A DNA stretch of 64,000 nt from an uncultured Prevotella sp. Its GTDB lineage: Bacteria > Bacteroidota > Bacteroidia > Bacteroidales > Bacteroidaceae. Location: positions 1 through 64,000 of the forward strand of contig CAMKTS010000010.1 of assembly GCA_946415755.1 (NCBI GenBank). The letters run 5' to 3'. A program made the position numbers and the translations under genes. Positions within the stretch are counted from its first letter, which is position 1. Each line of letters begins with the position of its first letter. The notes beneath the pieces are model-generated. The model saw only the letters and a list, made by a program, of their open reading frames with translations. It was not told the origin of the DNA and searched no databases. This document shows positions 56,458-64,000 of this stretch, one piece after another.

Positions 56458-58659
56458 CTACTCTGCTTCCAGCAGGAGCACGCGGCTGGCCCATTCGTTC
56501 TTCTTTCCCCAGTCGACTTCGTTGCGGTAGGGAACGTCAAGACCGTGCGACATGAGGTAGGCTCCGCTGAACGACTTGCCCTCGCAGTCGAGGGGCTTCA
56601 GGTCGATGCGGTTCAGCTCGTGTACCTTATACATACGGGCGGCATCGAGGCCAGCCATCTGGACGCGCGGCAGGTGCTCGTTCTGGAACGACTCCGTCTT
56701 CCACCAGTACCAGACGGCCTTCGACTGCTCGTCGTTGACGTACATCATCGAGGCCAGTCCCTTCTTGTCGTAGGGAGACACAAGGCGGTAGATGTTGCCG
56801 AACTGCACGATGGGGCGTATCTGCTTGTACTCCTTGATGGCCTGACGGCAGAGTGCCTTCTCCTCGTCGGTCATGTTCTTGGGCTGAATCTCCATACCCA
56901 GTCGGCCGCTCATGGCCACATCGATGCGGTACTTCATGGCCGTGGTGCGGAACACGGTATGGTTGGGCGTGGCAGAGATGTGGCTGGCCATCGCGATGGC
57001 GGGGAAGAAGTAGCTGGTGCCCCACTGCATGTAGATGCGCTGTAGGGCGTCGGTGTTGTCGCTCACCCAGAACTCGTCGAACCAGGGCAGCACACCCCAG
57101 TTGGCACGCCCGCCACCACTGGCACAGGCCTGGATGGTGATGTCGGGATATTTTGCACGGATGCGCTCGCAGAGTTTCTGCAGCCCACGATGGTATTCGA
57201 TGTAGAGGTGGCTCTGGTCGGCCATCGGCAGGTATTGCGAGCCATGATTCAAAATGGGCATGTTGGCATCCCACTTGATATAGTCGATTTCGGGATATTT
57301 CGACAGCAGATTGTCGAAGATGCTGAAGCAGAAGTCCTGAACCTTGGGATTGCAGAGGTCGAGCACCAGCTGTGTGCCGCCACGTCCCAGCACGGCATCG
57401 CGCTTGGGAGCCTTGATGATCCAGTCGGGGTGCTGCTCGTAGAGTTCTGACACGCTGTTGGTCATCTCAGGCTCTATCCAGATGCCGAACTTCACGCCGC
57501 GCTTCTTGGCATCGCGCAGCAGTCCCTCGATGCCTTCGGGCAGCTTGTTCTTGTCGACCACCCAGTCGCCGAGTGAGCTGTTGTCGGTCTTGCGCGGATA
57601 CTTGTCGCCAAACCAGCCATCGTCCATCACGAACAGCTCGCCGCCCATCGAGGCGATGTCGGCCATCATCTGGTCCATGCCCTGCTGGTTGATGTCGAAG
57701 TAGACACCCTCCCAGGAGTTGAGCAGTATCTTACGCTCGCGGTCGCCGTGGGCGAGCATGTATTTCCTGCCCCATTTGTGGAAGTTCCGCGACACGCCCG
57801 ACAGTCCCTGCTGCGAGAAGCTCAGGGCCAGCTTCGGTGTGACGAATGTCTCGCCCTTCTTCAGGTGGTATTCGGAATTGTCCTCGTTGATGCCTGCAAA
57901 GAAGTAATGGTACTCCGTATCGTCGGTATTCACCTTCAGGCGGTAGTTGCCCGAATAGCAGAGGGCGGCACCGATAACCTGTCCCTGGTTCTCGCGTGCC
58001 TTGCCGTCGAGCGAGAACATCACCTCGCCGTGGCTGGTGTGGGCATTGCGTGTGCCGTCCTTGTTGACGATGACCTTCTGACCAGGTGTCAGCGGCTCCT
58101 CGCATACCAGTGCCTCGTTGGCCCACGAGCCGTAGAAGCTGGTCATCCATACGTTGCCGCGACGGATGGGCAGCATCGCCGAGGCGAAGGTGGTCAGCGT
58201 GACGGTCTGCTTCTCGCCGTTGGTGATTTCCGTCCAAGCCTCGATGATGTCTTCGCTGAAGTAGGTATTGTAGTTCAGTGTGACGGTGATGGGGTAGGCG
58301 GGGTCTTTCAGCGTGATGGTGGTCGTGCTGCCGTGATCGGTAGTGCGCTGCGTGGTGCCTTCTGCGATGAGGGCTGTCGACAGGTTACCGTCGCTGTGGC
58401 GCATGGCCAGAGCTGCCTCTGCGGGCGTGTTCAATCCGTGAACGGGATAGACTTCTGTTCGTCCGAAGCCGGTAGGCTGCTGCAGGTGCTGTAGTTCCTG
58501 CGTGTTCAGTTTGGCACCATAGTAAACGTACCTGGGTTGCTGTCCTTTCTCTACGTTCAGCACCAGGGTGGTGCCTTTGGTGTCTACCACCACCTGCTCT
58601 GCCTTTGCTGTCGCTGTAGTCAGACAGAGCATCATTGCAATCATCAGTTTTTGTTTCAT
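56458..58659 (-). CDS. Exported alpha-galactosidase, glycoside hydrolase family 36
   Basis: 733-residue enzyme with signal peptide MKQKLMIAMMLCLTTATAKA. GH36 architecture: an N-terminal beta-supersandwich, then the catalytic barrel with NSWEGVYFDI, FVMDDGWFG, FGIWIEPEMT, the nucleophile aspartate in DYIKWDAN (about residue 461), CASGGGRANWG and the acid/base aspartate in WVSDNTDALQR (about residue 533). It removes terminal alpha-1,6-galactose from raffinose-type sugars or galactomannan. Alone on the minus strand downstream of the acyl-CoA synthetase gene. Confidence 0.95.
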   Translation of the reverse strand: MKQKLMIAMMLCLTTATAKAEQVVVDTKGTTLVLNVEKGQQPRYVYYGAKLNTQELQHLQQPTGFGRTEVYPVHGLNTPAEAALAMRHSDGNLSTALIAEGTTQRTTDHGSTTTITLKDPAYPITVTLNYNTYFSEDIIEAWTEITNGEKQTVTLTTFASAMLPIRRGNVWMTSFYGSWANEALVCEEPLTPGQKVIVNKDGTRNAHTSHGEVMFSLDGKARENQGQVIGAALCYSGNYRLKVNTDDTEYHYFFAGINEDNSEYHLKKGETFVTPKLALSFSQQGLSGVSRNFHKWGRKYMLAHGDRERKILLNSWEGVYFDINQQGMDQMMADIASMGGELFVMDDGWFGDKYPRKTDNSSLGDWVVDKNKLPEGIEGLLRDAKKRGVKFGIWIEPEMTNSVSELYEQHPDWIIKAPKRDAVLGRGGTQLVLDLCNPKVQDFCFSIFDNLLSKYPEIDYIKWDANMPILNHGSQYLPMADQSHLYIEYHRGLQKLCERIRAKYPDITIQACASGGGRANWGVLPWFDEFWVSDNTDALQRIYMQWGTSYFFPAIAMASHISATPNHTVFRTTAMKYRIDVAMSGRLGMEIQPKNMTDEEKALCRQAIKEYKQIRPIVQFGNIYRLVSPYDKKGLASMMYVNDEQSKAVWYWWKTESFQNEHLPRVQMAGLDAARMYKVHELNRIDLKPLDCEGKSFSGAYLMSHGLDVPYRNEVDWGKKNEWASRVLLLEAE

Positions 58660-58719
58660 AGCTTATTGTTATTAATTGGTGTTTCTTTCGTATGTCATTA
58701 TGGTATTTCCTTCGTGTCG

Positions 58720-60804
58720 TTATAGTTCTATCAGGATGCGGGCATCTACGGCCACCACGTCGTTGTCATCGGCCAGCAGCGGATTGATGTCCATCTCCTT
58801 GATTTCAGTGGCAAAGCGCAGAAGGGTGGAGAGGCGCACGATGATCTCGGCATATTTCTGCTCGTTGATGCCCTTTTGCCCGCGCGTACCTTTTAATATC
58901 TTATAGCCTCTGAGTGTGCGGATCATCGAAAAGGCCTCGGCATAGCTCAAAGGTGCCAGGCCGCTGGAGACATCCTTCAGCACTTCGACGAAGATGCCGC
59001 CAAGACCGCAGAGCACCACATGGCCGAAGCGCGTCTCGTACTTGGCTCCGATGAAGAGTTCCGTACCTTTCAGCATCTTCTGTACCATCACGCCGGTGGC
59101 ATCCTGAATCTGCATCATCCGCTCAAACTCAAGGGCAAGGTGCTCGGAGGTGCGGATGTTCAGGGCTACGCCGCCCACATCGCTCTTATGCACAGGGCCT
59201 ACCACCTTGGCCACCACCGGATAGCCCACACGCTCGGCAAAGGCCGTCAGTTCCTCCTTTGAGGTACTCACCATCTCAGGAACCAGTGGAATACCGGCAC
59301 AACTGAGCAGCTCGCGCACCGTATCGGGAGCGACGTAGCCACCCTTGAGACCCTCGAACTGCAGACGGCTGGTTTCGCGGTAGATAATCTTGTTGAGCCT
59401 TGGGATGTCGATGCCGTAAAGCTGCACCTCAGGCAGAGCAGGCGGTGGCGTGTTCATAATCTGACTGAGGGCGGTGGCCAGCGTCACCTCGTCGCTGAAG
59501 TTCACGTGCCCCTTCGCCAGGAAGTCGGCCACCTCAGGGCCAGCGGTATGCATGCTGGGCAAGATGGGGAAGACGGGTTTCTTACACTCGCGTATCTTCT
59601 TGTCGAGCACATCGTAGGCCTCGTAGAGCTGGGTGAGGCCAGGAGTGCCGTAGATCACGGCGATGGCATCGATGTGGTCAAAACGGTTCTCGCAGTAGTC
59701 AATGGCCGTCCCCAGCTGTTCGGGCGTTCCTGTGGCGAGGATGTCGATGGGATTGGCAACGGAAGAGCCGGGGAAGAGCTTGCTTTTCAGCTCCTCGGCT
59801 ACGGCACCTTCGATTCTGGGCACTTGCAACCCTCCCTTCGAGAGGGCATCCGTGAGCATCACGCCAGGGCCTCCGGCATGGGTGACGATGGCGAAGTTCC
59901 TGCCTTTCAGCGGCGGTAGGGTGAAGATACAGCCTACGGTGGTCAGCTCCTCGCGGGAGAAACAGCGAACGATACCCGCCTTGCGGAAGAGCGCCTCGAC
60001 GGCAGAGTCGCTGCTGGCAATAGCCCCTGTATGACTCGATGCCGCACGGCTGCCACTCTCGCTGCTGCCTGCCTTGATGGCGGCAATGCGACAGCCCTTG
60101 CGAATCAGGTTGCAAGCATGGAACAGCAGCTTGTCAGGGTTCGAGATGTTCTCGATATACAGCAGCTTCACCTTCGAGTCCTTCTCAGCATCGAAGTGCT
60201 CGTCCATATATTGCAGCACATCCTCGATACCAATCTGTTTGCCGTTGCCGATGCTCCACACGCTGTTGAACTGCAAGCCCTTGATGACGGCACTCTCGAG
60301 AATGAAGACGGCAGTGGCTCCAGAACCGCTGATGAAGTCGACACCCTGGGGATTCAGGTTGGGAATAGGCAGAGTGAACACGCTGTGATGGTTGCGGTTC
60401 AGCAGACCGATGCAGTTGGGGCCTATCAGGGCGGCACCGTATTGCTCGCAGGTGTCGAGGATGCGCTGCTCGAGCACGCCACCCTCCTTGGTCTCCTCGC
60501 CAAATCCGGCAGAAATAATAATGAACGCGCGCGTCTGTTTCTCACTGGCCAGCAGCTCCACGTAGTCCGGACAGTATTTGGCAGCCACCACGAGGATGGC
60601 CAGCTCGGTAGGGGGTATCTCGCCGGCATCGTGGAAGGCCTTGATGCCCTGCACCTCATCCTCCTTGGGATTGACGATGCGCAGCGTGCCGCCATAGCCT
60701 CCACTGATAAGATTACGCACAATGGAGCCACCTGGCTTATGGACGTTGTTTGAGCCGCCAATGACAACGATACTCTCGGGATTCAGAAGTTCGCGATTGA
60801 TCAT
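58720..60804 (-). CDS. ADP-forming acetate/acyl-CoA ligase, fused alpha-beta form
   Basis: 694-residue enzyme that makes ATP from ADP and acyl-CoA (ACD type). The CoA-binding domain begins ESIVVIGGSNNVHKPGGSIV; the ligase domain has LIGPNCIGLLN and the phospho-histidine loop AASSHTGAIASSDSAVEALF; the C-terminal half is an ATP-grasp beta domain (AERVGYPVVAKVVGPVHKSD, VGGVALNIRTSEHLA, LCGLGGIFVEVLKDVS, INPLLADDNDVVAVDARI). The single-chain alpha-beta order is the usual bacterial form. It fits anaerobic acetate or branched acid production. A TAACTTTG box reads on the minus strand at 60833-60840. Confidence 0.92.
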   Translation of the reverse strand: MINRELLNPESIVVIGGSNNVHKPGGSIVRNLISGGYGGTLRIVNPKEDEVQGIKAFHDAGEIPPTELAILVVAAKYCPDYVELLASEKQTRAFIIISAGFGEETKEGGVLEQRILDTCEQYGAALIGPNCIGLLNRNHHSVFTLPIPNLNPQGVDFISGSGATAVFILESAVIKGLQFNSVWSIGNGKQIGIEDVLQYMDEHFDAEKDSKVKLLYIENISNPDKLLFHACNLIRKGCRIAAIKAGSSESGSRAASSHTGAIASSDSAVEALFRKAGIVRCFSREELTTVGCIFTLPPLKGRNFAIVTHAGGPGVMLTDALSKGGLQVPRIEGAVAEELKSKLFPGSSVANPIDILATGTPEQLGTAIDYCENRFDHIDAIAVIYGTPGLTQLYEAYDVLDKKIRECKKPVFPILPSMHTAGPEVADFLAKGHVNFSDEVTLATALSQIMNTPPPALPEVQLYGIDIPRLNKIIYRETSRLQFEGLKGGYVAPDTVRELLSCAGIPLVPEMVSTSKEELTAFAERVGYPVVAKVVGPVHKSDVGGVALNIRTSEHLALEFERMMQIQDATGVMVQKMLKGTELFIGAKYETRFGHVVLCGLGGIFVEVLKDVSSGLAPLSYAEAFSMIRTLRGYKILKGTRGQKGINEQKYAEIIVRLSTLLRFATEIKEMDINPLLADDNDVVAVDARILIEL

Positions 60805-60832
60805 AATAGTCGTTTTTGTTTTAAGTTTGTCG

Positions 60833-60840
60833 CAAAGTTA
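60833..60840 (-). promoter_or_regulatory. Putative -7 box of the acyl-CoA ligase gene
   Basis: CAAAGTTA on the plus strand reads TAACTTTG on the minus strand, 28 bases upstream of the start codon. Confidence 0.5.
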
Positions 60841-60931
60841 CGAAAAGTCGGGCGCAAAACAAAGGAAATTATTCTTTTTTTTGCTGAGATGGAGTAATTT
60901 CACAGTTTTATTGGCAAAGTTGTGAAAAAAA

Positions 60932-60963
60932 TTTGGTGGTTTGGAATAAAAATGCTATCTTTG
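60932..60963 (+). promoter_or_regulatory. Putative promoter TTTG-N20-TATCTTTG
   Basis: TTTG at 60932-60935 and TATCTTTG at 60956-60963 match both Bacteroidetes promoter elements with a spacing of 20. It is 30 bases upstream of the cytidylate kinase-like gene. Confidence 0.65.
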
Positions 60964-60993
60964 TACCAACGATAACATTAAAAGCCTACGAAT

Positions 60994-61614
60994 ATGAATA
61001 AGGAGGACATTTTTGTCATTACCATCAGCCGTCAGTTTGGAACGGGCGGACATGAGATTGGAGCGGAGCTGGCACGTCGGCTCGGAGTGAAACTGCTGGA
61101 CAAGCAGATACTGAACGAGGTGGCCTCACGGATGAATACCGTTGAGGATGCCGTGGAGAAGATAGAGCTGCGCAACCCCCTGTGGCGCGACGACTTCACC
61201 AACTTCTACCGTACCTATATGGCCAGCAATGAGTATAACGGACAGGAACAGGACGAGACCAGTCATACGCTGTTCCAGGCTCAGGCTGAAGCCATCCGTA
61301 GCATTGCTGCAGAGGAGTCGTGCGTCATCGTAGGGCGCTGCGGATTCGACATTTTTGCGGATCATCCCAATGCGCTGAAGATTTTCATTCATTCGAGCGT
61401 TGATATCCGCAAGCGGCGTATTGCCGAGAAATATGACATCAGCGAGCAGGATGCCGCAGCGATGATCGTCGACAACGACTACAGCCGCGAACTGTACACG
61501 AAGAAGTTTACGGGGCGCGACTGGAAGGATGCCACGAACTACGATGTCTCGTTGGATGTCCGTAAGTTCGGCGTGAACGGTGCTGTGGACTTTCTCATGA
61601 AATGTATCGAGTAA
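60994..61614 (+). CDS. Cytidylate kinase-like family protein
   Basis: 206-residue P-loop kinase-like protein. The N-terminus FVITISRQFGTGGHEIGAEL has a P-loop variant (SRQFGTGGHEIG) where the usual GKS/T is replaced, which is the mark of the 'cytidylate kinase-like' family (PF13189) rather than Cmk itself. Other features are LGVKLLDKQILNEVASRM, SCVIVGRCGFDIFADHP, and KRRIAEKYDISEQDAAAMI. Substrate is not established. The MATE gene follows 31 bases later on the same strand. Confidence 0.88.
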   Translation: MNKEDIFVITISRQFGTGGHEIGAELARRLGVKLLDKQILNEVASRMNTVEDAVEKIELRNPLWRDDFTNFYRTYMASNEYNGQEQDETSHTLFQAQAEAIRSIAAEESCVIVGRCGFDIFADHPNALKIFIHSSVDIRKRRIAEKYDISEQDAAAMIVDNDYSRELYTKKFTGRDWKDATNYDVSLDVRKFGVNGAVDFLMKCIE

Positions 61615-61645
61615 AAGCTTGCGAAGAGGAAGCGCAGGGCAAGGG

Positions 61646-62968
61646 ATGAAGGCAATAGACAAGAGCATCTTGCAGATAGCCCTGCCAGCCATCGTGACGA
61701 ATATCACGGTGCCACTGCTGGGGCTGGTAGATACGGCCATCGTAGGACACATGGGGTCGGCAGCCTATATCGGGGCTGTCGCAGTGGGGTCGATGATCTT
61801 TAACTTGATTTACTGGCTTTTTGCCTTTCTTCGGATGGGTACCAGCGGCATGACGGCGCAGGCACGTGGCAGGCGCGATTTCCCTGAGGTGTTCAGGCTG
61901 CTGACGGGGTCGTTGGCGGTGTCGCTGTCCATCGCACTGCTGGCAATACTCCTGCAGGTGCCTGTGCTCAAGACGATGCTGTGGCTCATCAGTCCTACGG
62001 CAGATGTGCGCCAGTTGGCCTCCACCTATTTCTATATCGTGGTATGGGGTGCTCCGGCAGTATTGGGGCTGCACTCGTTGAGCGGGTGGTTTGTCGGTAT
62101 GCAGAACACCCGTCTGCCGATGTTTATCAGCATCATGCAGAATGTGGTGAATATCGTGGCATCGCTGACCTTTGTGTATGCGCTGGGCATGAAGGTGGAG
62201 GGCGTGGCCCTGGGAACAGTGATAGCACAATATGCAGGACTGCTGGTGGCTGTGGCATTGCTGTTCAGGTATTATCGGCGGTTATATCGTGCGGCCCAAA
62301 GCCTGGCCGTAGCACGAAAGTCCTCACAGCCTTCTGCCGTCAGGACTACAGAGACGGCCGTCAGATTCTTCCGTGTCAATCGCGACATCTTTCTGCGCAC
62401 ACTCTGTCTGGTAGCCGTCAACCTCTACTTTACTTCAGCAGGAGCCAGACAGGGGGCTACCATCTTGGCTGTCAATACGTTGCTGATGCAACTATATCTG
62501 CTGTTCTCCTATATCATGGATGGCTTCGCCTTTGCCGGAGAGGCACTGGGTGGCAGACATTGGGGGGCACAGAACTGGCCGGCGTATCATGCTGTGGTGA
62601 AGCGGCTGTTTATATGGGGTGCCATGATGACACTGCTCTTTACAGCCACCTACGTCATTGGCGGCATGCCTTTCCTGCGCCTGCTTACTGACGAGCCGCA
62701 GGTGGTGGAAGCCTCGCGCGGTTATGTGTGGTGGGCCTATCTCATTCCGGTAGCAGGGGTGGGAGCCTTTATCTGGGATGGTATCTTCATAGGGACGACG
62801 CAGACGAGGGGGATGCTGCTGTCTTCATTTGCCGCTGCCGTCGTGTTCTTTGCTGGTGTTTTCCTGCTGCTGACACCCTGGGGAAACCACGGCCTGTGGT
62901 TCTCTATGCTGCTGTATCTGGCTGTCCGTGGTGTTGTACAAACTTTTATCTTCTATAAAACATGTTAA
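61646..62968 (+). CDS. MATE family efflux transporter, DinF-like
   Basis: 440 residues from the ATG at 61646 (MKAIDKSILQIALPAIVTNI), with a purine-rich stretch upstream; a longer frame from 61619 is less likely. Twelve membrane segments. VPLLGLVDTAIVGHMGSAAY and LRMGTSGMTAQARGRRDFPE are typical of the DinF-like branch of MATE. About 20% identity at best with the other MATE protein of this window by eye, so it is not a recent duplicate. Likely function is Na+- or H+-driven export. Confidence 0.9.
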   Translation: MKAIDKSILQIALPAIVTNITVPLLGLVDTAIVGHMGSAAYIGAVAVGSMIFNLIYWLFAFLRMGTSGMTAQARGRRDFPEVFRLLTGSLAVSLSIALLAILLQVPVLKTMLWLISPTADVRQLASTYFYIVVWGAPAVLGLHSLSGWFVGMQNTRLPMFISIMQNVVNIVASLTFVYALGMKVEGVALGTVIAQYAGLLVAVALLFRYYRRLYRAAQSLAVARKSSQPSAVRTTETAVRFFRVNRDIFLRTLCLVAVNLYFTSAGARQGATILAVNTLLMQLYLLFSYIMDGFAFAGEALGGRHWGAQNWPAYHAVVKRLFIWGAMMTLLFTATYVIGGMPFLRLLTDEPQVVEASRGYVWWAYLIPVAGVGAFIWDGIFIGTTQTRGMLLSSFAAAVVFFAGVFLLLTPWGNHGLWFSMLLYLAVRGVVQTFIFYKTC

Positions 62969-62996
62969 AGGACTTGGTCGTTTGCCAAGTAATTGC

Positions 62997-63004
62997 TACC
63001 TTTG
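62997..63004 (+). promoter_or_regulatory. Putative -7 box (TACCTTTG) of the macroglobulin-like gene
   Basis: TACCTTTG lies 29 bases upstream of the ATG at 63034. Confidence 0.55.
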
Positions 63005-63033
63005 TAGCTAATATTCATTAATTGTTCGCGAGT

Positions 63034-64000
63034 ATGAAAAAAACATCATTCATCATCGTGGCTGCTATGTTGTTGCTGCTTATGAACCTTTATGCACAGG
63101 ATTACGGTACACTCTGGAAGCAAGTACAAGAGGCACAAAATAAAGACCTGCCGCAGACGGCGATGGCCAGTCTTGCAAAAATAGAAGAAAAGGCCGCCAA
63201 GGAGAAAGCCTACGGACAGTTGCTGAAGGCTGCTCTGCTGCATGCCCGCTTGCAGGCAGAGGTGGCTCCCGACTCCTTGCGGTTGGCGGTAGACCGTCTG
63301 GAGCAGCAGGAGCAGAAGGCTGGCAGCATCCCTCTGCGTGCTGTATACGATGCCGTGTTGTCGCAGGTGTATGCCAGTAACAGTCAGTTGGGCGATGACT
63401 ACCGCGAGCGCAGCGATGCCTACAAGGCAAAGGCACTGGCCGACCTGAATGCCCTGGCCAGTGTGAAGGCCGATACTTACGAGCCTTTTGTCATCAAGGA
63501 AAAGAACAGTGACCTCTATGGGCATGACCTGCTGAGCGTGGTAGGCGAGGAATTGGAGGCCTGGGAATCACTCGGCAACTATTATGACAAGACGGGAAAT
63601 CGCCGTGCTGCCTGTCTGACGGCATTGAAGACCGTCAGGGATGTCCGGCAGGCCGACTCGCTCTTGGCACGCTATGGCGACTTGGAGGAAGCGGGCGAGG
63701 TGGCCATCGAGCGCTATGGCCTGATGGGGGATGCCTCTGCCAAAGAACGGTATGAATGGCTCCAACAGGCTATTAGCCGCTGGGGAACGTGGAAGCGTGC
63801 CAATGCCTTGCGTAATGCGCTGGCAGACCTGACGGCTCCCCGTTTCTCGATAGAGATTCCCCATCATGTGGCGATGCCTCAGGAGGAACAGACCGTGCAG
63901 TTGACAGACTTGCGGGGTATTCAGAGCCTGACGATGCGCGTGTGGCGCACGCAACTGCATGGCGATACAGAGCTTACTCCAGACGATAAGCGCGACTTGC
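63034..64000 (+). CDS. Alpha-2-macroglobulin-like exported protein, N-terminal part
   Basis: The first 322 residues of an open frame that runs off the right edge. Signal peptide MKKTSFIIVAAMLLLLMNLY, ending near AQDYG. Then a helical, TPR-like region (TLWKQVQEAQNKDLPQTAMA, SLAKIEEKAAKEKAYGQLLK, GNRRAACLTALKTVRD) and, from about residue 285, a beta domain beginning PRFSIEIPHH. This N-terminal layout is what I know from the very large (about 1,800-2,000 residue) alpha-2-macroglobulin-family proteins of Bacteroidetes, which lead into MG2 and A2M domains. The call rests on the N-terminal resemblance; the thioester or bait region is outside the window. Confidence 0.7.
   Translation, partial: MKKTSFIIVAAMLLLLMNLYAQDYGTLWKQVQEAQNKDLPQTAMASLAKIEEKAAKEKAYGQLLKAALLHARLQAEVAPDSLRLAVDRLEQQEQKAGSIPLRAVYDAVLSQVYASNSQLGDDYRERSDAYKAKALADLNALASVKADTYEPFVIKEKNSDLYGHDLLSVVGEELEAWESLGNYYDKTGNRRAACLTALKTVRDVRQADSLLARYGDLEEAGEVAIERYGLMGDASAKERYEWLQQAISRWGTWKRANALRNALADLTAPRFSIEIPHHVAMPQEEQTVQLTDLRGIQSLTMRVWRTQLHGDTELTPDDKRDL

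Overview
The window is chromosomal DNA from a member of the Bacteroidales, most likely a fibre-degrading Prevotella or close relative (Prevotellaceae). The reasons are promoters of the Bacteroidetes type (a TAnnTTTG box close to the start), families such as DUF4886, DUF3822, DUF5683, BACON-like exported proteins with 'DLQGRR' C-terminal tails, a ParA-ParB-DUF5683-MltD-SpoT gene order, and genes for plant polysaccharide use: pectinesterase, GH5 glucanase, GH36 alpha-galactosidase and the hexuronate enzymes UxuA/UxuB. The genus is inferred, not proven.

Layout. 0-6.3 kb: the start of etfB, then rmuC, a phosphopantetheinyl transferase, a YpfJ-type metallopeptidase, a lysine-rich exported repeat protein and dnaG. 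6.4-8.7 kb: an AT-rich restriction-modification pair. 8.9-19.2 kb: surE-lpxB facing a minus-strand run (DUF4886, short sigma factor, GH5; cdsA, ftsH, rsfS), then tRNA-Gln, a LUD protein and an S37-type peptidase. 19.2-27.8 kb: an AT-rich accessory region with a repeat-dense gene-free kilobase, two large exported proteins each followed by a ~50-residue peptide gene, two RelE/ParE toxin-antitoxin pairs plus a lone antitoxin-like gene, and duplicated promoters and structured leaders. 27.8-47.8 kb: alaS, two SBF-type transporters, a RecD-like helicase, DUF3822, rsmD, cls, the parAB-DUF5683-mltD-spoT run, pectinesterase, MerR, DUF349 and CorA. 48-64 kb: pepD, a flippase-like protein, uxuB-uxuA, ksgA, MATE, GH36, ADP-forming acyl-CoA synthetase, a cytidylate kinase-like protein, a second MATE and the start of an alpha-2-macroglobulin-like gene.

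The most interesting signals are repeats rather than genes. (1) C-rich/G-rich palindromes have inserted in frame into dnaG, lpxB, alaS and uxuB and also sit upstream of etfB. (2) A tandem double-promoter module with two inverted repeats is found upstream of alaS, of a small ORF plus DUF3822, and of the lysine-rich gene; its stems differ in sequence but stay paired. (3) A hairpin-rich leader is repeated upstream of a toxin-antitoxin operon and of an exported protein, with at least one compensatory change. (4) The exported-protein/small-peptide pair occurs twice within 7 kb. All were read by eye; no searches or folding programs were run.
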